Source of the DNA: Nonlabens ulvanivorans
Lineage (GTDB): Bacteria > Bacteroidota > Bacteroidia > Flavobacteriales > Flavobacteriaceae
Direction: 5' to 3'
DNA: 64,000 nucleotides
NCBI RefSeq assembly: GCF_000732625.1
Contig: NZ_JPJI01000026.1
Span: forward strand, 248,001 to 312,000
Part shown: positions 27,079 through 35,613 of the stretch, piece after piece
How positions within the stretch are numbered: the first letter of the stretch is position 1
How the letters are laid out: each line of letters opens with the position of its first letter
The notes under the pieces: model-generated
Database searches by the model: none
Told to the model about the DNA's origin: nothing
Seen by the model: the letters and a program-made list of their open reading frames with translations, nothing else
Translations under genes and position numbers: made by a program

Positions 27079-27771
27079 ATGAGTACAAAATGCGAAAACT
27101 GCGTCATTAGACAATACAATGCATTAAGAGTATTGAATACAGAAGACCTTGCTGAAATTAATGCAACTAAAAAGCTACAATCTGTATCAAAAGGAGATAT
27201 GATCTTTAAAGAAGGGCAACGTTTAAGTGGTATTTACTGCGTGCGCAATGGAGCTACAAAATTATCTAAAATAACAGCCTCAGGTCGCGACCAAATTGTA
27301 AAAATCGCTTCTAAAGGTGAGATTTTAGGGCAACGATCTATAGTCTGTGATGAAAATGCAAATTTAAGCGCTACGGCACTTAACGATATGGAAGTGTGTT
27401 TTATACCTAAGTCTGCTATTAAAAATAGAATCGCTCACAATCCTCTTTTTGTAAAAGAATTATTGGTAAATATGGCTACAGAGTTAAGAATTGCAGATGA
27501 CATGATTGTCAACTTATCTGAGAAGACCGTGAAACAGCGTCTAGCGCAAGCGTTATTATATCTAAAAAAACAATTTGGTGAAGATCCTTTAACGGGTGAT
27601 TTAACCTTAGTTCTTTCTAGAGAAGATCTCGCAGCAGCTATAGGCACTGCAACAGAATCATGCATTAGGCTATTATCTGACTTCAAAAAGAAAGGCTACA
27701 TTACAACACAAGGAAAAAACATCAAAATTTTACAACTTGATGCTCTAGAAGAGTTGACTAAAGACTTTTAA
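27079..27771 (+). CDS. Crp/Fnr-family transcription regulator of the cbb3 locus
   Basis: 230 residues. A cyclic-nucleotide-binding-like sensor domain (about 20-140), a dimer helix (about 125-150), and a winged HTH (about 155-215) with recognition helix ATESCIRLL, where Glu193 and Arg197 match the bases of TGA half-sites. Cys5 and Cys8 (CENC) plus Cys54, Cys90 and Cys107 could bind an oxygen-labile Fe-S cluster, as in Fnr, but the spacing differs from E. coli. It is divergent from ccoI. The TGA-N6-TCA dyads at four nearby promoters are the obvious targets. The end overlaps a convergent gene by 4 bp. Confidence 0.9.
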   Translation: MSTKCENCVIRQYNALRVLNTEDLAEINATKKLQSVSKGDMIFKEGQRLSGIYCVRNGATKLSKITASGRDQIVKIASKGEILGQRSIVCDENANLSATALNDMEVCFIPKSAIKNRIAHNPLFVKELLVNMATELRIADDMIVNLSEKTVKQRLAQALLYLKKQFGEDPLTGDLTLVLSREDLAAAIGTATESCIRLLSDFKKKGYITTQGKNIKILQLDALEELTKDF

Positions 27772-28571
27772 AGCTTGTAATGTTTCTTGAGCATTTTTTC
27801 ATAACGCTTTTCAGGCAAGATTTTTTTGAGGACAATCGAAAATTTCTGTAAAAAACTACCAACCTTATAATGTATTCCAGGATTTTTTTCTTGTAGGACA
27901 TCATAAATCTTATAGGCAACTTCCATAGGGTCACTACCATCATCGACATGCTCATCAATAAGCTTTAAAGTTTGAGAATATCCAGTAGCATAATCACTAC
28001 CTTCTACAACCGGAGCATGAAAACGACCTGCTGCAATATTAGTAGCAAAATCTCCCGGCGCTACATTGCTAAAATGTATATTTAAATGAGCACACTCCAT
28101 ACGATACGCCTCGGTAACGATTTCTAAAGCTCCTTTACTAGCGCTATAAATACCTCGGTAAGGTAATCCCATATACCCAGCAATGCTGGTTATATTAATA
28201 ACTCTACCAGATTGTTGTTTTCTCATGTATGGTAACACGGCTTGCAGCACTCGTAATGGACCATAGAAATTTGTATCCATAGCGCCATGTATTTCTTCAA
28301 TAGGCGTTTCTTCAACCGGACCAGTAATTCCTACTCCAGCGTTATTTATAAGAATATCAATTTTACCTTCTTTATTGATAATTTCCGCAACAGCTTTTTC
28401 GATAGATATTGGGTCTTTGACATCCATAGCAACAAGGTCAATAGGACTGTCTGGATAGCTACCAGGATTTCTACTCGTTCCATAAACGGTATAACCTTTA
28501 CTTTTAAGATAAATAGAAATAGACTTTCCTATACCGCTAGAACCGCCGGTTACAAGAACAACTTTATTCAT
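27768..28571 (-). CDS. Short-chain dehydrogenase/reductase (SDR)
   Basis: 267 residues, classical SDR. The cofactor motif TGGSSGIGKS is at 8-17, NNAG near 90, the catalytic Ser in NITSIAGY near 140, and YSASK near 155. Substrate and direction are unknown; NADP(H) use is suggested by the TSRN basic residue after the second strand (near 36). The coding end overlaps the fnr end by 4 bp on the opposite strand. The start faces the SRP RNA gene, whose terminator stretch is about 40 bp away. Confidence 0.9.
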   Translation of the reverse strand: MNKVVLVTGGSSGIGKSISIYLKSKGYTVYGTSRNPGSYPDSPIDLVAMDVKDPISIEKAVAEIINKEGKIDILINNAGVGITGPVEETPIEEIHGAMDTNFYGPLRVLQAVLPYMRKQQSGRVINITSIAGYMGLPYRGIYSASKGALEIVTEAYRMECAHLNIHFSNVAPGDFATNIAAGRFHAPVVEGSDYATGYSQTLKLIDEHVDDGSDPMEVAYKIYDVLQEKNPGIHYKVGSFLQKFSIVLKKILPEKRYEKMLKKHYKL

Positions 28572-28613
28572 AACAACCTATTATTGAGATGATTAGATTT
28601 GAGTATTGGACAC

Positions 28614-28714
28614 AAAAAAGGCAAGCTACCTACATCACACTGCTACGACCGCTTACCTTTGCTGCGTTCCCGCCCTGGAGGAGTTCAACAGGAGCTAGTT
28701 GTGTAGGACTTGCC
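28614..28714 (-). ncRNA. ffs: Signal recognition particle RNA (small bacterial type)
   Basis: Read on the minus strand, the ends GGCAAG and CTTGCC pair, and the apical part contains CCAGGGCGGGAACGCAGCA followed by AAGGTAAGCGG, the conserved SRP domain IV core seen in Bacteroidota (GGAA/GCAGCA loops that bind Ffh). Length is about 95-100 nt. A T run follows the closing stem as terminator. The promoter fits the 5' end almost exactly: with its -7 box at 28727-28720 the start would be near 28714. Confidence 0.93.
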
Positions 28715-28719
28715 AGGTG

Positions 28720-28750
28720 CAAATATAATACCTAGTTTATACTCTGCAAA
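28720..28750 (-). promoter_or_regulatory. ffs promoter
   Basis: On the minus strand, TTTG (28750-28747), 19 bp, then TATATTTG (28727-28720). This is a perfect Bacteroidota sigma-A promoter with a predicted start at the 5' end of the SRP RNA. Confidence 0.85.
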
Positions 28751-28802
28751 GATTTTAAGCAAGCAATTTTATCGTTATATTTCGACCTCTTAAAAACCAT
28801 AT

Positions 28803-29852
28803 ATGAACTGGAAAAATGCCGCTATAATCTTACTAGCAACCATCTCGTTAACAGCCTGTAAGAATGATATCGATACCTTTAAAGATAATTATAGTTTAGA
28901 GATAACTAACCCTAAAAATTCGTATACCAACTCAGATTCGATCAATTTATCAGTTATAGATGCGTCAGAAATAGGAAATGACAGCATCATTTGGCATATA
29001 AATGCTGGTAAAGTTATGGGAGAGAATAGTAATACGCTTTCGCGAAAGCTGGATACTCAACCCTATGGAAAACTAACTTTTGAAGCGTCGATATATAAAG
29101 ACGGTAAAGTGGTGACTAAGTCTGCACATATTACAAGATTAGCTCCTAATAATGTAAAAGTTTATCAAATAGAAGAAATTGCTACTTATCCTCATAAAAC
29201 AGAATCTTACACGCAAGGGCTTGAGTTTTATGGCGACTCACTTTATGAGAGTACCGGACAGTTTAAAGAAAGTGACCTAAGAATTACAGATGTAAATAGC
29301 GGAGAGGCTTTAAAGAAATTTGAATTACCAGACCACATATTTGCAGAAGGAATGACTATTCTAGACAATAAGGTTTATCAATTATCGTGGCAAGCTGGTT
29401 ATGGCTATGTTTATGACTTATCTCTCAATCGCATAGACGAGTTTAAATATGGGCGTAGCAAAGAAGGTTGGGGACTTTGCAATGACGGAAAATTCCTTTA
29501 CAAAAGCGATGGAACTGATAAAATTTGGAAGATTGATCCAATAACTTTTGAAGAAATAAGTTATGTACAAGTGGTTTCTACTAAAAATAGTATCACAAAG
29601 ATTAATGAGCTAGAATGGATTGATGGTAAAATCTATGCCAATGTTTATCAAACTAATGGTATTACCATTATTAACCCACAAACTGGTGTCGTAGAAGGTA
29701 TCGTCGATTTAAAATCATTAACCGCTCAAATTCCAAATGCAAATAAGGATGATAACGTACTTAATGGTATAGCTTTTAACCCTAAGAGCGGTACTATTTT
29801 TGTAACTGGTAAGAGGTGGGATAAAATGTTTGAAATTAAAATTAAGAAATAG
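28803..29852 (+). CDS. Glutaminyl-peptide cyclotransferase lipoprotein
   Basis: 349 residues. Lipobox SLTAC (Cys19). The C-terminal 220 residues form the five-bladed propeller of PF05096: SYTQGLEFYGDSLYESTG, IFAEGMTIL, GWGLCNDGKFLYKSDG, and NELEWIDGKIYANV with NGIAF. This enzyme turns N-terminal Gln of peptides into pyroglutamate, releasing ammonia. The N-terminal 115 residues form an extra Ig-like domain. A palindrome copy (29035-29050) encodes TLSRKL in that domain. It begins an operon with the thioesterase and the next lipoprotein. A role in protein stability at the cell surface is likely. Confidence 0.92.
   Translation: MNWKNAAIILLATISLTACKNDIDTFKDNYSLEITNPKNSYTNSDSINLSVIDASEIGNDSIIWHINAGKVMGENSNTLSRKLDTQPYGKLTFEASIYKDGKVVTKSAHITRLAPNNVKVYQIEEIATYPHKTESYTQGLEFYGDSLYESTGQFKESDLRITDVNSGEALKKFELPDHIFAEGMTILDNKVYQLSWQAGYGYVYDLSLNRIDEFKYGRSKEGWGLCNDGKFLYKSDGTDKIWKIDPITFEEISYVQVVSTKNSITKINELEWIDGKIYANVYQTNGITIINPQTGVVEGIVDLKSLTAQIPNANKDDNVLNGIAFNPKSGTIFVTGKRWDKMFEIKIKK
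29035..29050. repeat. Dispersed palindrome copy 7 (inside the cyclotransferase)
   Basis: CGCTTTCGCGAAAGCT; the last base differs from the consensus. Read as Leu-Ser-Arg-Lys. Confidence 0.85.
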
Positions 29853-30262
29853 TGATTAGTGCAGATTTACCAACATATACAGTAACTAGAAAAGTTACAG
29901 ATGCAGAAATTGATGATCTTAACCATGTTAACAACGTGGTTTATAATCAGTGGGCAAATGAAATTGCAATAGAACACTGGTTAAACGTAGGTACAGAGGC
30001 TTTAAAAAAGCAATTTGACTGGGTAATGATTAAGCATAATCTAGAGTACAAAGCTGCGGCATTTTTAGGCGATACGATTTTGATTAAAACTCAAGTAGGT
30101 CAGGCAACAAATGTTAAATACGAGCGTTTTATAGAAATATATAACGCCACAACAGAACAGCTATTAGTCAAGACTAAATCTGTCTGGTGTGCAATAAATA
30201 AAAAAGGTAAACCTGTAAAAATATCTCAAGAGTTAAGAGATCTATTTGAAACACTTACATGA
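29852..30262 (+). CDS. Acyl-CoA thioesterase (4-hydroxybenzoyl-CoA thioesterase type)
   Basis: 136 residues, hot-dog fold, cytoplasmic. The diagnostic DLNHVNNVVYNQWANEIA near residue 22 contains the active Asp/His/Asn of the YbgC-FcbC group. It starts with GTG that shares one base with the preceding TAG stop, and its stop overlaps the next ATG (ATGA), so the three genes are coupled. Substrate is not evident. Confidence 0.9.
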   Translation: MISADLPTYTVTRKVTDAEIDDLNHVNNVVYNQWANEIAIEHWLNVGTEALKKQFDWVMIKHNLEYKAAAFLGDTILIKTQVGQATNVKYERFIEIYNATTEQLLVKTKSVWCAINKKGKPVKISQELRDLFETLT

Positions 30263-31797
30263 AGAAATACTTTATAATCATTCCGTCTCTATTATTATGT
30301 ATCATCTTTGCTTCTTGTAGAGATGATTTTGCTTTTTCAAACAGTACGGGAGATTTAGGTTTTTCTCAAGATACCGTTTTTTTAGATACCGTATTTACTA
30401 ATATAGGATCTAGCACACGTACGTTTAAGGTTTACAATAATAGTAGTGATGATATCGTCATCCCTCGTGTTGCGCTGGCTCAAGGCGAGAACTCAAACTA
30501 TAGACTAGCCGTTGATGGTGTGCCCGGCCGCATATTTGAAAATGTAGAATTACTGGCCAAAGATTCTCTTTTTGTATTTGTAGAAACCACTATTGATATT
30601 AACGACTTCTCATCAGGAGACGAGTTTTTATATACCGACACCATAGAATTTGATAATGGCCCTAACCAGCAAGTAGTAGAACTTGTAACTCTAGTCCAAG
30701 ATGCTATATTTCTATTCCCAGAAAGAGATGCGCAAGGTATTGAAGAAACTTTATTATTAGGTACTACAGATGAAGGTGAAGAAATTAGGATAAGTGGCTT
30801 TTTTCTGGATGATACTGAATTAACATTAACAGCTGCAAAACCATATGTCATATACGGATATGCTGGAGTACCTCCTAATAAAACTTTAACCATAGAAGCA
30901 GGAGCAAGATTACATTTTCATAGCGGAAGTGGTATTATTGTCGCAAATGAAGGTAGCCTGCAAGTTAACGGCTTACCTTCAATAACTGATGATCTAGAAA
31001 AAGAAGTGATTTTTGAAGGCGACAGATTAGAACCGACATATGCAGACATACCAGGTCAATGGGGTGCTATATGGCTTACCGCTGGTAGTAAAAACAATAT
31101 TATAAATAACGCAACTATTAAAAACGCTAGTGTAGGTATAATTATGGATAGTTTAAATACAGCATCTACTGGCGCTACTCTTCAAATCAATAATACCCAA
31201 ATTTATAACAGTTCAAACTCTGGTTTAATAGGAACTACCGCTCATATAGAGGCAGAAAACTTAGTCATTAATAATTCAGGGCAAACATCACTAGTTCTAC
31301 GTTTAGGTGGTGAATACAATTTCAACAATTGCACTATAGCAAACTACTGGAATAACAGTTTTAGACAAGAACCTACCCTATTTATTTCTAACATCATCCC
31401 AAACACAGAATTAACTGAAGACCTAATCAATGCAAGTTTCACGAATTGTATTATTTACGGCGATAGAGATATAGAATATATCTTAGCAGATGATGGCGTG
31501 TCTCAATTCAATTTTAACTTTCAAAATTCCTTAATTAAATTTAATGATCGCTTTGATGATTTTGTAGGATTTGCTAATTATGATTTTAATAATGCTAGTT
31601 TATACAACCAAAGTGTCTTTAATGTCGACCCTATTTTTAAGGATGAGGATAATAATCAATTACAAATCGATACGACAGGTGGAGCAAATGGAATTGCAAA
31701 CCCAGCAAATGCGACCGTTAATGATATCTTAGATAACCCTAGAAGCATTACTCCAGATGCTGGTGCTTATGAATCTACTGACTTAAGCGCAGGATAA
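30259..31797 (+). CDS. Surface lipoprotein with right-handed beta-helix-like repeats
   Basis: 512 residues. Lipobox FASC (Cys20). The N-terminal 130 residues look Ig-like (VFLDTVFTNIGSSTRTFKVYN). Residues 190-480 carry short beta-helix rungs rich in Asn (NNATIKNASVGI, NNTQIYNSS, FNNCTIANYWNNSF, FTNCIIYGDRDIEY). The end has a typical GAYES motif seen in choice-of-anchor proteins. It could bind or cut a polysaccharide, but no catalytic residues are clear. It overlaps the thioesterase gene by 4 bp. Confidence 0.82.
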   Translation: MKKYFIIIPSLLLCIIFASCRDDFAFSNSTGDLGFSQDTVFLDTVFTNIGSSTRTFKVYNNSSDDIVIPRVALAQGENSNYRLAVDGVPGRIFENVELLAKDSLFVFVETTIDINDFSSGDEFLYTDTIEFDNGPNQQVVELVTLVQDAIFLFPERDAQGIEETLLLGTTDEGEEIRISGFFLDDTELTLTAAKPYVIYGYAGVPPNKTLTIEAGARLHFHSGSGIIVANEGSLQVNGLPSITDDLEKEVIFEGDRLEPTYADIPGQWGAIWLTAGSKNNIINNATIKNASVGIIMDSLNTASTGATLQINNTQIYNSSNSGLIGTTAHIEAENLVINNSGQTSLVLRLGGEYNFNNCTIANYWNNSFRQEPTLFISNIIPNTELTEDLINASFTNCIIYGDRDIEYILADDGVSQFNFNFQNSLIKFNDRFDDFVGFANYDFNNASLYNQSVFNVDPIFKDEDNNQLQIDTTGGANGIANPANATVNDILDNPRSITPDAGAYESTDLSAG

Positions 31798-32161
31798 ACC
31801 ACCGATTAAAACATCGATTAAAAGGGCGTTTACTACCAAAAATCTGTTAAATACAACCTTTAAACGTCAAAATATCTTAAAAATATTGCGAGACAACAGA
31901 TTAAAGTATATGTTTGTCCTATCTTAAACAAGAATATATTTCTTTTCAAGATATTTAGAAATGATAAATGCCCAGTAAAGAATCCCTACATTCTTACTGG
32001 GCATTACCTTTTATAATATTAATACCAAAACGGAATAGGCACAGAACTATTGATAATTGCGTAAGTATCATAGTTAGTTACCCTAGACATATTTGAATCT
32101 TGCTCAGGGACTCAAGTCCACTATGTAGATAACGCATTTACTACATAAGGATAAAAAGCGC
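31798..32161. other. Intergenic region between convergent genes
   Basis: 364 bp without a gene. It holds the long stem-loop at 31967-32005, and a 9-bp inverted pair GGAATAGGC (32032-32040) and GCCTATTCC (32160-32168), the second reaching into the end of the minus-strand gene. Nothing else is recognisable. Confidence 0.6.
31967..32005. terminator. Long stem-loop between convergent genes, probable bidirectional terminator
   Basis: AATGCCCAGTAA with AGAAT pairs with ATTCTTACTGGGCATT, a stem of about 16 bp with a single bulge and a 6-base loop. It is not followed by a long T run, so it is either a terminator for both flanking genes or an RNA-stabilising hairpin. Confidence 0.55.
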
Positions 32162-33634
32162 CTATTCCCAATCTGGCATTATAGCATTTGTAAATAAATC
32201 TTCTCTAGTATCTGCTATAGTTAATTCTAGAGTTTGTATTATCGGAGCAGAGTTTCCATCATTATCTTGATTTTTACATATTACTAAACCTTCTGTAGGA
32301 GAAAATCGAGCATCTAAATCATTGGTTCCAGCAGGCTTATTAAATGACACTTCTAACTCTTGCAAAGTGTTCAAATTATAAACAAAAAGTCTAGAGTCTA
32401 GCAGTCTGTATGCTATGTTTTCAAATCCAGAAATATCTCTAGAATATAATATGGTAGAGTTGTCTGCACTTAAATCTATACTACCAGCAGCACCAGGCAT
32501 ACCACTTAAAACGGTTTGCACCACAGTAGCCTGCATATCTAGTATCAAAATTTCAACATTGTAACCTGCAAAATCATTAGTTTTCACGGCTATTCTAGGC
32601 TCATTAACATCTACATCGGTAATGATATTACCATTAGATGTTTGATAAAGTTGTGTTAGACCAGCACCACTAGGCTGTATGGTGTATAATTTATCTAGTG
32701 AAGGGTAATAAATTATAGAACCATTAGAAGCCCATGAGATATCGAGCTCATCTAGATTAAAACCAGCAACAGCGACTGTAGAAGTCACTTGCTGTACTTG
32801 TGACCCATCTAATTCCATGGTAAACACATGTACCTGTGCTCCGACATTTCTAAGAAATGCTATTTTATTAGCCTGTCTATTTACTCTAGGTCGCCAGCTA
32901 TTAGTAGTCGTTGTGGTAAGGGCTACTTCTGTTCCGTTCTCATCACTACTGTAAATAACATTATTACCGTTAACCTTACGTACATATAGAAATCTATTGG
33001 TCGGAAAATCAGAAGTACTGAAAGAAAATAAAGCACTATTAATAGTCTGGTTGATTCCATCATCTGCTCTTACTTGCCATAAATATGTAGTACCAAAATC
33101 CAGAGTCACGTCCAGCATAGGTTCTGTGATATCTTCAAAAACTTCTACCGTATTATCTGAAGTGTTTCTCAATTCAACTATAAAGGTTAAATCATCATCT
33201 TCAGGATCAGTTGCTAGCCATTCTAGCGTTACATTAGACGATACGTCGACCTCATTATCTGCCGGTGATACTAGTACAGGAGTATCTGGCGCTCTATTAT
33301 TTGCCGTTTCAACTTGTAACTCAAATACGATTTCAACTGTTTCATCCACCTCAACTGTAGCACTCTCAAAGTCTGTTAAAAAACCATCTTTCTCAGCTTG
33401 TACAGAATACTGACCATTATCTAATTCAAATTCAAATAATCCATCAGCATCAGTAAAAACTGTATTCGTATTAGGATTAGTTGATATTTTCACATTTTCT
33501 TGTGGTAAAAATGTCTCGGCAGCTACGACCCGACCTTTCAAGGTTCCTTTACCATTAATTTGTAATTTATCTTCGCTACATCCTATTACTAAAAGTAGGA
33601 TGGTAATTCCAGCTATATATTGCAGTAATTTCAT
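32162..33634 (-). CDS. Propeller-type lipoprotein, last gene of the curli operon
   Basis: 490 residues. Lipobox LVIGC (Cys19). Residues 25-108 form a CarboxypepD-reg-like domain (GTLKGRVVAAETFLPQENVKI, DGLFEFELDNGQYSVQAEKDG). Residues 115-205 are an FN3/Ig-like domain with TPVLVSPADNEVDVS and YLWQVRADDG. Residues 215-490 carry TolB-like propeller blades (RPRVNRQANKIAFLR, ELDGSQVQQVT). It begins 16 bp after csgG, so it is part of the curli transcription unit, but it matches no known Csg protein. It may anchor or cap the fibre on the cell surface. That is inference. Confidence 0.8.
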   Translation of the reverse strand: MKLLQYIAGITILLLVIGCSEDKLQINGKGTLKGRVVAAETFLPQENVKISTNPNTNTVFTDADGLFEFELDNGQYSVQAEKDGFLTDFESATVEVDETVEIVFELQVETANNRAPDTPVLVSPADNEVDVSSNVTLEWLATDPEDDDLTFIVELRNTSDNTVEVFEDITEPMLDVTLDFGTTYLWQVRADDGINQTINSALFSFSTSDFPTNRFLYVRKVNGNNVIYSSDENGTEVALTTTTTNSWRPRVNRQANKIAFLRNVGAQVHVFTMELDGSQVQQVTSTVAVAGFNLDELDISWASNGSIIYYPSLDKLYTIQPSGAGLTQLYQTSNGNIITDVDVNEPRIAVKTNDFAGYNVEILILDMQATVVQTVLSGMPGAAGSIDLSADNSTILYSRDISGFENIAYRLLDSRLFVYNLNTLQELEVSFNKPAGTNDLDARFSPTEGLVICKNQDNDGNSAPIIQTLELTIADTREDLFTNAIMPDWE

Positions 33635-33650
33635 TTTTTCTATCTTTTAA

Positions 33651-35165
33651 TTATGGATTAGGGAAGTTTGAATTATTACGCTTTCGCGAAAGCGTGTCAC
33701 CAGCAACTTCTTGCTCTGCTTGAACTCTTAATTTCATTTTTTCAATACGTCTTTGTGTACGACGGTATTTTCTCATTTTACGTTTCTCATCATTATCCTT
33801 TGCCTCATTACCACCTAGATAGATATTGACACCTAGACCAAATTTGAGATAATGATCATCACGCTGACCAGCGACTATATAATCTAGATCATCAGATAAA
33901 ACTGCATTATAATCAGCATATAATTTAACACCTATAGATGGTGATAAGGTATACTCAAGACCTAATCCTGCTTGGACCTTTAAGTCATTCTGTTCAAACC
34001 AGTTTGCATGATTTAAACCACCTCCACCATATACATAAGGAGTAAATTTATCATAAGGTAGCATTGTTAAATGCACATTAAGTTCTGATGCAGCAAATTC
34101 TCGATTGAATAAATCTGTATTCTTCAGTCTAAATTTATGTACCGATCCATGAATTCCTACATAAGGTGAAAAATTATATTGTGCTCCTAAAGTTAGTGCA
34201 TACTCATAGTAAGCGTTAGGGTAATCACCATTAATTAAAGTACCACCGGCACCAACATCAACTCGCCATTTACTACGTCTGTTTACCATATTACGTTGAT
34301 AGACGTCTGTGTTTTCTGCTACCGATTTTTCTTCCTTATAAGCGGCGACCATCTGATCGGCCACAGGTTTTCCTCCTTTAGGATACCATAATTGCGCATC
34401 GATCCCTTCAATAATTAATGCTTCAACAGCTTTTTCAATTGCTTCTTTAACTGCTAATTGTCCTGGTTCATTTCTTGTAAAACCAGTTTCTGCTTCTAAT
34501 AGTCTTTTGAAACTTACGTATCTAAACAAACTCGCATCTACCGCTTGAGAGTAGATTGTTTTTGACACATAAACGGTCTTCATTATTTTACCCGTTTTTG
34601 TAGAAACGGCTCTTAAATAAACGGTCACTCGATCCTGTCTATATTTTGTAGAACCACCAGCGCCAAAATATCTCGCTCCTGCTCCACCCGTTAATACGTT
34701 AGTATCATAAGAAACAATTCCACCTTCTATAAGCACGCCTGCATATAATAATGGATCTAGTTCCTTAACCTGCGTATTACTGCGTGCTGCATAATCTTTT
34801 CGAGTATTGAGGATAATATTACGTTCTTGAAGTAAATTTCCTAAATTTTCTCTTTCAATAGGTGTGAACCATTTTGAATCCTCTAATGCTTTTACTAATA
34901 TGGTTGTTCCACCTTGGGTAACAGCATTACTGAAGGTACTTCCATTTTCTGACTGTTTGAATTGACCAGTTTGGTCTTCAAATTCATAGACACCGACAAC
35001 GGCAGGTGCACTAGGTTCTGGTAGAGCGATTAATCTCTTAGAGACTTCAGTCGCTTCTCCTATACGGGCTGGTTGAGTTCCCATGGGTTGATTCATGTAT
35101 GCTCCACAAGCAGATAATAGCATGGTAAGCATCATGAGAATCATGATGTTTTTATAAGATTTCAT
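33651..35165 (-). CDS. csgG: Curli export channel CsgG with C-terminal barrel-like extension
   Basis: 504 residues, almost twice the E. coli protein (277). Lipobox LLSAC (Cys20), then the CsgG/HfaB domain (about 30-270) with ALPEPSAPAVVGVYEFEDQTGQ, WFTPIERENLGNLLQERN, and IEGGIVSYDTN with GGAGARYFG. After a linker, residues 300-450 look like a small outer-membrane beta-barrel (WRVDVGAGGTLINGDY, PYVYGGGGLNHANWFEQN, FGLGVNIYLGG). The last 45 residues are very basic and contain a palindrome copy (33679-33694, read TLSRKR). CsgG forms the nonameric pore through which curlins leave the cell. Confidence 0.92.
   Translation of the reverse strand: MKSYKNIMILMMLTMLLSACGAYMNQPMGTQPARIGEATEVSKRLIALPEPSAPAVVGVYEFEDQTGQFKQSENGSTFSNAVTQGGTTILVKALEDSKWFTPIERENLGNLLQERNIILNTRKDYAARSNTQVKELDPLLYAGVLIEGGIVSYDTNVLTGGAGARYFGAGGSTKYRQDRVTVYLRAVSTKTGKIMKTVYVSKTIYSQAVDASLFRYVSFKRLLEAETGFTRNEPGQLAVKEAIEKAVEALIIEGIDAQLWYPKGGKPVADQMVAAYKEEKSVAENTDVYQRNMVNRRSKWRVDVGAGGTLINGDYPNAYYEYALTLGAQYNFSPYVGIHGSVHKFRLKNTDLFNREFAASELNVHLTMLPYDKFTPYVYGGGGLNHANWFEQNDLKVQAGLGLEYTLSPSIGVKLYADYNAVLSDDLDYIVAGQRDDHYLKFGLGVNIYLGGNEAKDNDEKRKMRKYRRTQRRIEKMKLRVQAEQEVAGDTLSRKRNNSNFPNP
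33679..33694. repeat. Dispersed palindrome copy 8 (inside csgG end)
   Basis: Perfect CGCTTTCGCGAAAGCG in the last codons of csgG, read as Thr-Leu-Ser-Arg-Lys-Arg. It shapes the basic tail of the protein. Confidence 0.9.
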
Positions 35166-35182
35166 AGTAGAGTTCTTTGGTC

Positions 35183-35602
35183 CTAATTATTAGGAATAAT
35201 AATTTGGGTTTGATCTCCAGTATTAGTGTCCAATAAGTTAACTACTAATCCTTCTAAAGATTCCAAGACTTCAACTTCATAAGATCCTATCGTAAAAACT
35301 CCTGGTCTTAATTCTTCTTCTCCTAATTGAAGATTTAAAATCTGACGTGAAAAACCACTAAGTAGTTGTCTATTTAAACCATCAGTAAAGGCGTCCAATT
35401 CAGATGTATCATCTATAGCAGATTCTGCTGGATCTGTGAACCTATTTTGTGCTTCAGCACTTTGTATTAACCATTGATAGTTAAATGTATCACCACCAAA
35501 TGCAGGATTAATAGGTTTGTAAGTAAATTGTTGTGCGTTACACGCTGTATAAGCGAGAACTAAAAATAACAACGAGAGCAATGTTGTAGATTTTGTGAGC
35601 AT
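35183..35602 (-). CDS. csgF: Curli assembly protein CsgF
   Basis: 139 residues. Signal sequence with a possible lipobox AYTAC (Cys21). The mature start FTYKPINPAFGGDTFNYQWL with SAEAQN is the CsgF signature; in E. coli this part plugs into the CsgG pore and couples secretion to nucleation. The C-terminal half (about 90-139) is short beta strands. It lies between csgE and csgG with 11- and 17-bp gaps. Confidence 0.93.
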   Translation of the reverse strand: MLTKSTTLLSLLFLVLAYTACNAQQFTYKPINPAFGGDTFNYQWLIQSAEAQNRFTDPAESAIDDTSELDAFTDGLNRQLLSGFSRQILNLQLGEEELRPGVFTIGSYEVEVLESLEGLVVNLLDTNTGDQTQIIIPNN

Positions 35603-35613
35603 AATATATTTAT

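Noticed and set aside
28287-28592. A plus-strand coding region over the SDR gene
   Set aside because: It is antisense to a clear SDR enzyme with catalytic motifs and has an odd composition rich in Asn, Phe and Arg.
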